Source: Aliarcobacter skirrowii CCUG 10374
Lineage (GTDB): Bacteria; Campylobacterota; Campylobacteria; Campylobacterales; Arcobacteraceae
NCBI RefSeq assembly: GCF_003544835.1
Contig: NZ_CP032099.1
Coordinates: 992,001-1,056,000 of the forward strand
Direction: 5' to 3'
Length of the DNA stretch: 64,000 bases
Shown here: positions 1 through 8,297 of the stretch, in pieces
How positions within the stretch are numbered: position 1 is the stretch's first letter
How the letters are laid out: each line of letters opens with the position of its first letter
Notes under the pieces: generated by a model
The model's input: only the letters and a program-made list of their open reading frames with translations
Database searches by the model: none
Told to the model about the DNA's origin: nothing
Translations under genes and position numbers: made by a program

Positions 1-629
1 GTTCTAGAGATTGATAAATCTTTTAAACCATTTTTTACAAAGTTTACAATCTCATTTTTCTTTGCTCTTGGTAAAATGCAATCAGGATTATCTTCATACC
101 ATTTTAAAAGTCTATCTTCATATTTAGATAACTTAAAAAAGTAACTCTCCTCTTTTACAACTATTGTAGCTCTTCCACACTCTGGACAAAACTGCTCATC
201 TACAAGGTTTGATTCAGTATGAAAAGTTTCGCAAGGTACACAATAAAAACCTTCATACTCATCTTTGTAAATATCGCCTTTTTCATACATCTTTAAAAAT
301 GCATGTTGAACACCAGCTTTATGATCTTCATCTGTTGTTCTAATAAATTTATCATAAGATATGTCAAAATCATCCCAAAGCGCTCTAAATTTTCCAGATA
401 CTTCATCAGCATACTCTTTTGCCGTTTTTCCTCTAGCTTCTGCGCTTTGAGCAATCTTTTGTCCATGCTCATCAGTTCCTGTTAGTAAATATGTGTTATG
501 ACCAACTAATCTTGAATATCTAGCTAACATATCAGCAATTATTGTTGTATATGCATGACCTATATGGGCTACATCATTTACATAATAAATTGGAGTTGTA
601 ATATAAACATTTTTACACTCTTTTTGCAT
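1..629 (-). CDS. metG: Methionyl-tRNA synthetase, N-terminal part (3' end beyond window)
   Basis: Charges tRNA-Met with methionine in the cytoplasm. About 209 codons are present; the gene runs off the left edge. The N-terminus reads as a class I synthetase: the HIGH signature is at residues 23-26 after a short beta strand (YITTPIYYVND), followed by TGTDEHGQK, and a zinc-type pair of CxxC motifs lies in the connective region (FYCVPCETFH, then FCPECG). The KMSKS loop and anticodon domain must lie outside the window. The ATG has a good ribosome-binding site (AGAAGG about 6 bases upstream). It is the last gene seen in the mobB-fbp-small ORF-metG run. Identification is secure. Confidence 0.95.
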   Translation of the reverse strand, partial: MQKECKNVYITTPIYYVNDVAHIGHAYTTIIADMLARYSRLVGHNTYLLTGTDEHGQKIAQSAEARGKTAKEYADEVSGKFRALWDDFDISYDKFIRTTDEDHKAGVQHAFLKMYEKGDIYKDEYEGFYCVPCETFHTESNLVDEQFCPECGRATIVVKEESYFFKLSKYEDRLLKWYEDNPDCILPRAKKNEIVNFVKNGLKDLSISR

Positions 630-642
630 TTTTTACCTTCTT

Positions 643-843
643 TTAAAATTCAAATCCACCGCTTGAGCCTTTATTCATAGACTCATAAACAGCAAGTACA
701 TACTTTTTTCTAAGTTCACAATCAAAAAACTCATTACAAGGTTTGCAAGAGTTTAAACCATTTTTATTTTGACAAGAGTTAAGCTCTTGAAGCGTATCCT
801 CTAATCTTTGTTCCCAAATATCCAATACTTTTTCTTCAGACAT
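643..843 (-). CDS. Small conserved Cys-containing protein of unknown function
   Basis: A 66-residue acidic soluble protein that I cannot assign to a function. It has three cysteines in the middle ([13 protein letters not shown]) and one more (FDCELRKK), which could bind a metal or form disulfides, but no known motif is visible. The ATG chosen lies inside the last codons of fbp and gives an 8-base overlap (ATGTCTGA); an ATG three codons upstream (position 852) is equally readable. The overlap with fbp and the 13-base gap to metG indicate co-transcription and translational coupling. The reading frame is supported by its tight packing between two certain genes. Confidence 0.7.
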   Translation of the reverse strand: MSEEKVLDIWEQRLEDTLQELNSCQNKNGLNSCKPCNEFFDCELRKKYVLAVYESMNKGSSGGFEF

Positions 844-1678
844 TTTTTCCATAAACTTCTAAAACTCTTTTTATCTCATTTTGTGAACCAAAAAAGCAAG
901 GAGTTGTGTCGTGAATATGAGAAGTTTCAATTTCTAAAACTCTTTTATATCCATCAACAGCAGCTCCTCCAGCTTTTTCATACACAAGAGCAAATGGGAA
1001 AACTTCAAATAGTTGTCTTAATTTTCCTTTTGGTTTATCACTAGTTCCTGGATATGAAAATAGTCCTCCACCTTTTAATAAAATTTGGTGAAGATCAGGA
1101 ACCATACCACCACTATATCTTAATCTATATCCATCATTAAAAATATCATCAATTAACTGTTTATGAAATGGTGCCCAGCAGTTTTGAGTAGAACCAGGAG
1201 CATTAAGTTTTCCTTTTTCATTAAGTTTAATATTTTGAATAAATTTAAACTCACCATTTAAAAGTCTGTACATTTTAACATCATTTGTAGTTACAACCAT
1301 CTCAACTCTTGGACCAAAAACTACATAAACAGAAGCAACTATATTTTTTGCATTGAACTCATTTTTATAAATACCATAAATAGAACCAACACTTAAATTT
1401 ACATCAACCAATGATGAACCATCAAGTGGATCATAAGCTATTAGATACTCTCCATCTTTATTTAAGTTTAAAATCTCATCTTGCTCTTCACTGACAATTG
1501 CTTTAATATTTGGAACTTTTGAGAAAATCTCTTCAATTATCTGATCACTTTGAATATCAAGTTTTAATTGAACATCTCCTGTACTATTTTCGCTTTGAGA
1601 TTTTCCTGTATCTCCTGTCTCTATTAAATATTTTATTTTTATAGAAGCCTCTTGTATAGCTTTAATTATCTCTTGCAT
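836..1678 (-). CDS. fbp: Class I fructose-1,6-bisphosphatase
   Basis: Hydrolyses fructose-1,6-bisphosphate to fructose-6-phosphate, the committed step of gluconeogenesis, expected to matter in an organism that does not live mainly on sugars. The 280-residue protein has the metal-binding acidic signature of the sugar phosphatase fold: SEEQ at residues 63-66 and DPLDGSS at 83-89. It is somewhat shorter than enterobacterial Fbp (about 330). The gene begins immediately after the mobB stop codon, so the two are probably translated in sequence. Confidence 0.93.
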   Translation of the reverse strand: MQEIIKAIQEASIKIKYLIETGDTGKSQSENSTGDVQLKLDIQSDQIIEEIFSKVPNIKAIVSEEQDEILNLNKDGEYLIAYDPLDGSSLVDVNLSVGSIYGIYKNEFNAKNIVASVYVVFGPRVEMVVTTNDVKMYRLLNGEFKFIQNIKLNEKGKLNAPGSTQNCWAPFHKQLIDDIFNDGYRLRYSGGMVPDLHQILLKGGGLFSYPGTSDKPKGKLRQLFEVFPFALVYEKAGGAAVDGYKRVLEIETSHIHDTTPCFFGSQNEIKRVLEVYGKNV

Positions 1679-2176
1679 CTAAACCCTTTTTGCATTTTTA
1701 TCTATCCAGTTTATTATCTCTTCTGGATTATTTAAATCTAAAATATCAAGACTTTTTGGAATATTATTTTTATTTATAGTTTCATCAATAGCAATTGCAT
1801 TTGAAACATTAAAATAACTCTCATCAAGACTATTTCTAAAAACAGAGATTCTAGGAAGTTCTAAAGTTTTTAAACCTTCAACCAAAAGATAGTCAAAATC
1901 TTCAAAAATATCTATTAGTTCATCTATAGTTGAACTCTCTTTTTTAAAAATAGTTGTTTTATTTGGACTAACAACTGCAACATTTGCACCTGTTTGAGAG
2001 AATTTAAATGAGTCTTTACCCTCTCTATCAAACATCGCTTTATCTTTTGGATCGTGTTTTATAATACACACCTTAAAATTACTATCCTGCAAAATACTTG
2101 CAACTTTAACAATAGCTGTTGTTTTACCACTATTTGATGGACCTGAAAATGCTACTACTAATCTTTTTTTATTCAT
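1679..2176 (-). CDS. mobB: Molybdopterin-guanine dinucleotide biosynthesis protein B
   Basis: GTP-binding accessory protein for converting molybdopterin to its guanine dinucleotide form, used by formate dehydrogenase and nitrate reductase-type enzymes. The 165-residue protein begins with a P-loop (GPSNSGKTT, residues 12-20), followed by the family's switch regions (IIKHDPKD, FDREGKDSFKF) and LLVEGLK near residue 118. It is first in a run with fbp, a small ORF and metG, with no functional tie to them. The ATG has no visible Shine-Dalgarno sequence and lies only about 8 bases from a good -10 element, suggesting a leaderless mRNA (see the promoter entry). Confidence 0.9.
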   Translation of the reverse strand: MNKKRLVVAFSGPSNSGKTTAIVKVASILQDSNFKVCIIKHDPKDKAMFDREGKDSFKFSQTGANVAVVSPNKTTIFKKESSTIDELIDIFEDFDYLLVEGLKTLELPRISVFRNSLDESYFNVSNAIAIDETINKNNIPKSLDILDLNNPEEIINWIDKNAKRV

Positions 2177-2183
2177 GAAAGCA

Positions 2184-2189
2184 ATTTTA
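2184..2189 (-). promoter_or_regulatory. Predicted -10 element of mobB (leaderless start)
   Basis: On the minus strand the sequence TTTAGATAAAAT is followed by TTGCTTTC and then the mobB ATG. The hexamer TAAAAT sits 7 bases before the ATG, so initiation at the usual distance would fall at or next to the start codon. The same TAGATAAAAT motif precedes the 6S RNA candidate and tatB in this window. Inferred from sequence only. Confidence 0.45.
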
Positions 2190-2224
2190 TCTAAATGATT
2201 GTTAAAAATATATTTTAAAGTGAT

Positions 2225-2237
2225 TATAATGTATAAT
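2225..2237 (+). promoter_or_regulatory. Predicted promoter of the lipoprotein gene
   Basis: Two overlapping perfect TATAAT hexamers (2225-2230 and 2232-2237) lie 27-40 bases before the lipoprotein ATG at 2264, after an AT-rich stretch. The second has the better spacing for a start near 2244. The ribosome-binding site AGGA (about 2253) precedes the ATG. No clear -35 is visible, as is usual for the main sigma factor in this phylum. Confidence 0.5.
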
Positions 2238-2263
2238 CTTTGCTTTAAAAAATAGGAAAAATT

Positions 2264-2740
2264 ATGAAAAAAAGTCTACTTATATTTATAATCCCATTTG
2301 TTTTTGTAGCTTGTGGTGAAAAAAATAGTGCATTGAGGTTTTTTGACAAGAGTGAAAATGAGATAAATGCAATTAAAAATACAAAAAAATCTGATATTGT
2401 TTTAAGAAATGAAGTTGAAATTATATTTATGGCAACTCATCTAAATAAAGTTGATGAAAAGATAGATGACAGTGAAGATATTTTTTTGGTTTATACATAT
2501 TTTACAGCTCTTGAAGAGCAAGATTATAGAAAAAATGGTTATGAAGTTTTATTAAATGGACAAACTCCAAAAAGTGTTGAGCTTTTAGATAAGGATGGTA
2601 AAAAATATGATGAGTTTATGTTAAAAAACTCTTGGGGACAATATTTTTTAATCTCTTTTAATAACAAAGAGGAAGTTTCAAAACTAAAATTAGTTTTAAA
2701 ACCAAAAACTACTGAGGCTGTTTTAAATTTTGAAAAATAG
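2264..2740 (+). CDS. Putative lipoprotein, unknown function
   Basis: A 158-residue protein with a lipoprotein signal peptide (positively charged start, hydrophobic core, lipobox FVAC with the lipidated Cys at residue 17). The mature part is acidic and lysine-rich with no domain I recognise; it may fold as a small beta-rich envelope domain. It stands alone on the plus strand with its own promoter, and its last 32 bases overlap the 3' end of the convergent slt gene. Probably attached to the outer or inner membrane facing the periplasm; the actual role is unknown. Confidence 0.8.
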   Translation: MKKSLLIFIIPFVFVACGEKNSALRFFDKSENEINAIKNTKKSDIVLRNEVEIIFMATHLNKVDEKIDDSEDIFLVYTYFTALEEQDYRKNGYEVLLNGQTPKSVELLDKDGKKYDEFMLKNSWGQYFLISFNNKEEVSKLKLVLKPKTTEAVLNFEK

Positions 2741-4355
2741 TTGATAGTGAAATTTTATTTTCACTATTTAAGTAGTTATTGTATATATAAAAGTTTGCTA
2801 AAACTCTTTTTCCATACTCTTTTGTCTCTTGATATGAAATCATCTCCATACTTAAAAATGGCTCATACTTATTTGTTTTTGTAAAAAGACCTTTTTTTAG
2901 TTGATTTTTTGTATATCCAGCTCCTCCATTATATGCATATGCCACAAATAAAGGGTTGCTGTCAAACTGTTTTATTAAATTATCTAGATGAAAACTAGCA
3001 TATTTTAAATTTTTTTCTGGAATAAATTGTTCGTAAATATTGTATGGTTCTTTTAATCTTCTTGCAATATCTTCAGATAAAAATGGCATTATTTGCATAA
3101 TTCCTTGAGCTCCAGCAACTGAAATAGCAGATGGAATAAAACGACTCTCTTGTCTTGCTATTGCATAAATTAAAAGCTCTTTAAAAATTCCTTGCTCTTT
3201 TATAATATCTCTATATGGAGTTAAAAAATATTGAGTTTTAAAGTTATCATATCTTTCTAAAATATATGCAAGGTGAGTTTTTGTCTCTTTTGTATCTAAA
3301 ATATCATAATATTTTGCAAGTTTCTCTTCATTTAACTCAGATCTTACATCATTATTAATATCAAACCAAGCAAAACTATCATAAATATTAAAACTAGAAC
3401 TATTTTTATTTGTATCTAATGAATATATAATATTTGTTGGATATTTATTTAAAATCTCTTTTGCATACAAAGAGTATAGATTTGTATCATAACTATTTGC
3501 CAACTCTTCTAAATAATTTTTATCATCACTTGTTAAATAGAGCCAAAATAGGGCATTATCTTTTTGACTTCTTAAAAATGATTTTTTATATGATATTTTA
3601 AAAAAATTGTTTGCAAGTTTACTATTATTATGATTTACCTCATTAATTCCAAGTAAAAATGAGTTATATGCTGTAAGATTTTGGTTTTGATTTAAAATAT
3701 AAAGTGATTTTTGGATATTTTTATATTCGTTATTGAAAATTACAACTCTTAAAAATTTATCAAAATCTCTATCTAAAACAATATTTTCTAAAAGTTCTTT
3801 GGTTAATTTTCTATTAAAATATTTAAGTCTATCTTGACCATTTGTTGCAAAGAAAAACTCTATAAATTTATTATGTTTATTAACCGAAAGCTCTTTAAAA
3901 ATATTTTTTGAAGCCAATATTTGAAGATTTTCTTTTAAATTCTCATCTTTAACTTTTGGAATTAAATAGTGTAACTCTTTTTTTGATAATTTAAATAGTT
4001 TGTTTACTGAATCTAAAGCTGTCTGTATGCAAGAGCTATCTTGTTTTATTAAAGTTTTAAAATCTGCATTTTTACAAAATTTTTCCTCTTCATTTAGCTC
4101 TTGTGCAAATTTTTGATTATATAATTTTTCTAAAGAGGCATTATAACCTCTTCTTAAATCATAGGCTTTTTGTGCTTCCTCTTTTGTAGTTGTATCATAG
4201 TTTAAAAATTGAACTATAAAAAAATCTCTCTCATTTGATTTTGGTTTATTTTCAAGCCACTCAAGTGTTACCTTGAAATCTTTTTCCATAAAATCGGCTG
4301 AAAACAAAGATGAGAATAGAGCAAAAACTAAAAATATTTTAAATACTATAGACAT
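2709..4355 (-). CDS. slt: Soluble lytic murein transglycosylase
   Basis: Cleaves peptidoglycan glycan strands in the periplasm, forming 1,6-anhydromuramyl ends. The 548-residue protein has a signal peptide (cleavage near residue 20, LFSA/D), a long alpha-superhelical region (about 30-380), and a C-terminal SLT lysozyme-like domain. The catalytic glutamate is E403 in AIARQESRF, followed by GIMQIMP (418-424) and YNGG near residue 475, the usual order for this family. It is the last gene of the bamA-to-slt run and starts 2 bases after yggT. Its 3' end overlaps the convergent lipoprotein gene by 32 bases. Confidence 0.92.
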   Translation of the reverse strand: MSIVFKIFLVFALFSSLFSADFMEKDFKVTLEWLENKPKSNERDFFIVQFLNYDTTTKEEAQKAYDLRRGYNASLEKLYNQKFAQELNEEEKFCKNADFKTLIKQDSSCIQTALDSVNKLFKLSKKELHYLIPKVKDENLKENLQILASKNIFKELSVNKHNKFIEFFFATNGQDRLKYFNRKLTKELLENIVLDRDFDKFLRVVIFNNEYKNIQKSLYILNQNQNLTAYNSFLLGINEVNHNNSKLANNFFKISYKKSFLRSQKDNALFWLYLTSDDKNYLEELANSYDTNLYSLYAKEILNKYPTNIIYSLDTNKNSSSFNIYDSFAWFDINNDVRSELNEEKLAKYYDILDTKETKTHLAYILERYDNFKTQYFLTPYRDIIKEQGIFKELLIYAIARQESRFIPSAISVAGAQGIMQIMPFLSEDIARRLKEPYNIYEQFIPEKNLKYASFHLDNLIKQFDSNPLFVAYAYNGGAGYTKNQLKKGLFTKTNKYEPFLSMEMISYQETKEYGKRVLANFYIYNNYLNSENKISLSTIFQNLKQPQ

Positions 4356-4356
4356 A

Positions 4357-4632
4357 TCAACCTAGTAGTAATTTTTGTAAAAAAGTCTCTAAAAAGATTA
4401 ATGCAAAAATTAAAATTAAAGGTGCTAAGTCTAGTCCCCCAAAAGTTGTTGGAATATATTGTCTAATTTTTGCATAAACAGGTTCTGTTAATCTATAAAG
4501 CATTTGAACTATTGGATTATAAGGGTCTGGTCTAACCCATGTTAAAAGTGCTGAAATAATTACAATCCACTTATATAAAAATATAATTGTAAAAAATATA
4601 GTTAAAAATGAGCCAATAAGTGCATCTATCAT
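4357..4632 (-). CDS. YggT family membrane protein
   Basis: A 91-residue integral membrane protein with two hydrophobic segments (about residues 3-29 and 67-88) flanking a loop with the family signature [19 protein letters not shown]. YggT proteins are found widely next to division or envelope genes, and some reports link them to osmotic or ion homeostasis; the molecular role is not settled. The start overlaps the gltX stop by 4 bases (ATGA-type), so it is translationally coupled. Confidence 0.88.
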   Translation of the reverse strand: MIDALIGSFLTIFFTIIFLYKWIVIISALLTWVRPDPYNPIVQMLYRLTEPVYAKIRQYIPTTFGGLDLAPLILIFALIFLETFLQKLLLG

Positions 4633-5930
4633 TTTATAATCTCTCCTAAATAGTTTTTAATAAATGGGTAAATATCTGATAAATTTGGACCATTTTCAAC
4701 ACCTGTTAAGATATATCTTAATGGTTTAAATAGATTTTTACCCTTTAGTTCTGTTTTTTGAACAACATAATCTTTTAAATCATCATAATTCTCAAAATAT
4801 GGTGCATCTTTTAATGCATCTTTAATTTTTTGACACTCACTTTCAAAACCTTCTAGTGAAGTTTTATGACTAAAAATATCGTCAAGTTTTGATTTTATCT
4901 CTTTTATTGTACTTGTCTCTTCTAAATATAGTTTTGCTAATTTTCCTATATCATTATCTGCAAATCCTAAAATTTTTGATAATCTCATCTCATCAAGCAT
5001 CTCTAAATGTTTTCTATTTATAAATCTTAGTTTATCAATATCAAATTTAGCACTACTTTTTGAGATGTTTTCTATTTTAAACCAAGAAATAGCCTCTTCA
5101 AGAGTAAAAATCTCTGTTGGAGTTTTATTTCCTATAAGTACAAGATAGTTTGCAATAGCACTTGGTAGGAAACCTTGTTCAATTAGCCACTTTACACTAC
5201 TTGCATCATCTCTTTTGCTCATTTTTTTGCCTGTGCTTGCATTTAATATGATTGGCAAATGTACATAATCTATTTTTTTTGTATATCCCAAAGAGTCTCT
5301 TATGTGTATCTGTTTTGGAGTATTTGAAACATGGTCTTCTCCTCTTATTACAATACTTATATCCATTAACATATCATCAACACTACAAGCATAATTATAA
5401 GTTGGAGTTTTATCTTGTCTTAAAATAATAAAACTATCAACATCAAATGGTGCATAATCAAAATCACCTTTTAAAAGGTCAGTAAATTTTATATTATGAT
5501 CTGGTTTTTTTAATCTTACTGTAAAAGGTGCATTAAAATTTAAAACAGTCTCATCGCTTAAATTTTCACAAAATCCATCATATCTAAAAGGAATACCTTT
5601 TTTAATACTCTCTTCTTTTAACTCTTCAAGCTTCTCATCACTACAAAAACAAGCAAAAGCTTTTTTTTGAGTCATAAGTTGTAAGGCCATCTTTTGATGA
5701 TACTTTAGATTGTCACTTTGATAAAAAACAGATTTATACTCTATTGAAAAAAGATTTAGAATCTCTAAAATCTCTTTATCTTTTCCCTCAATATTTCTCT
5801 CTTTATCAGTATCTTCAATTCTAATTATTAAACCTTCATCTCTTTGTTTTGATACTATATAGTTAAATATTGCAACTCGCAAATTTCCTATATGCATATC
5901 TCCTGTTGGGCTTGGTGCAAATCTTAGCAT
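4629..5930 (-). CDS. gltX: Glutamyl-tRNA synthetase
   Basis: Class I synthetase that loads glutamate onto tRNA. The 433-residue protein starts [10 protein letters not shown] with the HIGN version of the HIGH motif at 13-16 and ends its catalytic core with KMSKR at 236-240; a shortened anticodon-binding domain follows. Campylobacterota commonly carry two GltX paralogues, one of which charges tRNA-Gln in the transamidation route; which one this is cannot be settled from this window. It starts 4 bases downstream of the M16 gene and is coupled to yggT. Confidence 0.93.
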   Translation of the reverse strand: MLRFAPSPTGDMHIGNLRVAIFNYIVSKQRDEGLIIRIEDTDKERNIEGKDKEILEILNLFSIEYKSVFYQSDNLKYHQKMALQLMTQKKAFACFCSDEKLEELKEESIKKGIPFRYDGFCENLSDETVLNFNAPFTVRLKKPDHNIKFTDLLKGDFDYAPFDVDSFIILRQDKTPTYNYACSVDDMLMDISIVIRGEDHVSNTPKQIHIRDSLGYTKKIDYVHLPIILNASTGKKMSKRDDASSVKWLIEQGFLPSAIANYLVLIGNKTPTEIFTLEEAISWFKIENISKSSAKFDIDKLRFINRKHLEMLDEMRLSKILGFADNDIGKLAKLYLEETSTIKEIKSKLDDIFSHKTSLEGFESECQKIKDALKDAPYFENYDDLKDYVVQKTELKGKNLFKPLRYILTGVENGPNLSDIYPFIKNYLGEIIK

Positions 5931-5934
5931 AAAA

Positions 5935-7230
5935 TTATTTCCTTACAATAAAAAATGTTAAATTATTTAATTCACTATGAGATTTTATATAATTATTTAA
6001 ATCCTCTAGTTTTAGATTTTGTATCTTCTCTAGCTCTATTTTTGGATAATCAAGACTTAAACCTCTAAAATCAAGCATAAATGCTCTATTTAATCTTTGA
6101 GCTAAAGTTTCACTTCTAAGAGGTTCACTTCCACTTAAAAAGTTTTTAGCAGCTTGCAACTCCTCTTGTGTAACACCATTTTTTACAAAATCTTTTACCA
6201 AAGATTTAACTATCTCAACTGCTTCGTTTGAGCTTTCGTTTTTTGTTTGTAAATAACCATTAAAGCTTGAATACGCTCTATTTATTGAAATTGATGAGTA
6301 AGCACTATATGCTAAACCTCTTTTTACTCTTATCTCTTCCATGAGTCTGCTTCCAAAACCACTTCCACCCAATATAAATGAAGCTACTTTTGCTTTATAG
6401 TTATCTTCATCTTTAGAAGATGCATTAAAGTTTGAACCAAAGTAGATATAAGCTTGTTCTGTCTCTTTTATAATCTCTTCTTTTTGATTTTTTGAAACAA
6501 AATCAATTTTTAAGCTAGGCTCTTTTTTTCCAACTTTTAAATCTTTTAATATAGGAGTTAATTTTTTTTCTAACTCTTCAAAGCTAATATCTCCACCTGC
6601 AACTATAGTTAAGTTATTTAAAGTTAAGCTATTTTCTAAAAAAATCTCTACATCTTTTAAATCTATTTTTGAGATTGACTCAGGCGTTCCACTAGCTGGA
6701 TTTGCAAGTGCTGTTCCTTTGTAAAGTAGGGCATTTAAGCCTTTACTTGCCATATCATCAAAATCATTCTCTTTTCTTTTTAAACTTCCAATAGCTAAAG
6801 TTTTAACTTTTTCTAAAGCTTCAGCTGTTAAATTTGGAGCTTTTAAAAGTTTACTTAATAAGTTTATTGCTAAATCGTTTTTCTCTTTTAAACTAGATAG
6901 TTCTAAAACTAAAGTTTCAAATCCAATTGAGCTGTGAAGAGTAATTGCATTTTCATCTAATATTTCTGCAAATTTTGTTGATTTTAAATCCATACTTCCT
7001 TCGTTTAAAACTCTTGAAGATAAAGATGCAACTCCAATATTTGAATTATCTTTTGAAAAACCACTATTTTTAAAAATTAGTTGTAGATTTAAAATAGGAA
7101 GAGATTTCTGCTCTTCAAAAATTACAGGGATAATTACTCCATTTACATTTATATCTTTTTTTATCACTGCCATTAATGTTCCTTGAAAAATTAAAAATAT
7201 TATAAAAAATCTTAAAAATAATTTTCGCAT
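5935..7230 (-). CDS. M16-family peptidase homologue lacking the HxxEH zinc motif
   Basis: A 431-residue periplasmic protein with a signal peptide (about residues 1-21) and two M16 (pitrilysin/processing-peptidase) domains; the C-terminal half has the conserved [21 protein letters not shown] block. The catalytic HxxEH motif of active M16 subunits is absent: at the aligned place, after GVA, residues 69-73 read SLSSR. Known M16 systems often pair an active and an inactive subunit, so this may be a partner or chaperone-like subunit, or part of a subfamily with another role. It lies between mqnC and gltX in the bamA run, which suggests constitutive expression. Confidence 0.85.
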   Translation of the reverse strand: MRKLFLRFFIIFLIFQGTLMAVIKKDINVNGVIIPVIFEEQKSLPILNLQLIFKNSGFSKDNSNIGVASLSSRVLNEGSMDLKSTKFAEILDENAITLHSSIGFETLVLELSSLKEKNDLAINLLSKLLKAPNLTAEALEKVKTLAIGSLKRKENDFDDMASKGLNALLYKGTALANPASGTPESISKIDLKDVEIFLENSLTLNNLTIVAGGDISFEELEKKLTPILKDLKVGKKEPSLKIDFVSKNQKEEIIKETEQAYIYFGSNFNASSKDEDNYKAKVASFILGGSGFGSRLMEEIRVKRGLAYSAYSSISINRAYSSFNGYLQTKNESSNEAVEIVKSLVKDFVKNGVTQEELQAAKNFLSGSEPLRSETLAQRLNRAFMLDFRGLSLDYPKIELEKIQNLKLEDLNNYIKSHSELNNLTFFIVRK

Positions 7231-7234
7231 TGTA

Positions 7235-8296
7235 CTAAAATCTCTCTAAAATATTGTATGCCGTGTCTCTTTTTGCTGGTATTTCTTTAATATCTTTGAT
7301 TAGTCTAATCATCTCATCTTGATTCATTCTATTAACTGCACCTGCTGCTTTTACAACATTCTCTTCCATCATAGTGCTTCCTAAATCATTTGCACCAAAC
7401 TTTAGTGCCATTTGACCAATATATGAGCCTTGTGTAACCCAAGAGCTTTGAAGATTTTTAAAGTTATCTAAATATAATCTAGCAACTGCTAGAAGTCTTA
7501 AGTATCTATTTGGAGATTGAGGTTTTATATCTGGATACTCTTCTAGTAGTTTTGTATTCTCTCCTTGAAAACTCCACATAATAAATGCTCTAAATCCACC
7601 TGTTTTATCTTGAAGTTTTCTAATATGTTCAAAATGTTCAACTATCTCTTCATCTGTTTCAACTGTTCCAAACATCATAGTTGCAGTTGTTTTCATTCCA
7701 ATAGAGTGCGCATCTTCATGAACTTTTAGCCATTCAGCAGTATCAAGTTTCTTAGGTGCAATAATATCTCTTACTCTATCGCTTAAAATCTCAGCTCCAG
7801 CTCCTGGAACAGAGCTTAAGCCTTTTGCTTGAAGTCTTTTTAAGACCTCAAGTTTTGATATTTTTGAAACTCTTGCTATAAAATCAATCTCAATAGATGA
7901 AAAGCCATGAATTGTAATTTGAGGATATTTTTTACTAATATGTTCAACTAAATCTTCATAATAATCAATTTTTAAATTTGGATGAACTCCACCTTGAAAT
8001 AGTATTTGAGTTCCACCAATCTCTAATAGTTCATCAATTTTTTTATCAATCTCATCAAATTTTAAAACATAGCTATCATCATCTTTTTTGTGTCTATAAA
8101 ATGCACAAAATTTGCAATCAACCCAGCAAACATTTGTATAATTTATATTTCTATCAACTATAAAAGTAGTTAATTTTTCAGGATGAAGTTCAAGTTTTTT
8201 TGCACTTGCTAGCTTTGCTAATTCTAAAAGAGGAGCATTTTTAATTAAATAAAGTGCCTCTTGGTTTGTTAATCTTTTACTAAAATCTATTTTCAT
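7235..8296 (-). CDS. mqnC: Cyclic dehypoxanthinyl futalosine synthase (radical SAM)
   Basis: Converts dehypoxanthine futalosine to its cyclic form in the futalosine route to menaquinone, the respiratory quinone of this phylum. The 354-residue protein carries the radical SAM triad C57-x3-C61-x2-C64 (NVCWVDCKFCAF), then GGTQILFQGGVHP, typical of MqnC. The start at 8296 was preferred over an in-frame ATG at 8344, because the longer form would overlap bamA by 47 bases while this ATG directly follows the bamA stop codon. Closest alternatives are MqnE or CofH-type enzymes, but the motif spacing favours MqnC. Confidence 0.9.
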   Translation of the reverse strand: MKIDFSKRLTNQEALYLIKNAPLLELAKLASAKKLELHPEKLTTFIVDRNINYTNVCWVDCKFCAFYRHKKDDDSYVLKFDEIDKKIDELLEIGGTQILFQGGVHPNLKIDYYEDLVEHISKKYPQITIHGFSSIEIDFIARVSKISKLEVLKRLQAKGLSSVPGAGAEILSDRVRDIIAPKKLDTAEWLKVHEDAHSIGMKTTATMMFGTVETDEEIVEHFEHIRKLQDKTGGFRAFIMWSFQGENTKLLEEYPDIKPQSPNRYLRLLAVARLYLDNFKNLQSSWVTQGSYIGQMALKFGANDLGSTMMEENVVKAAGAVNRMNQDEMIRLIKDIKEIPAKRDTAYNILERF

Positions 8297-8297
8297 A

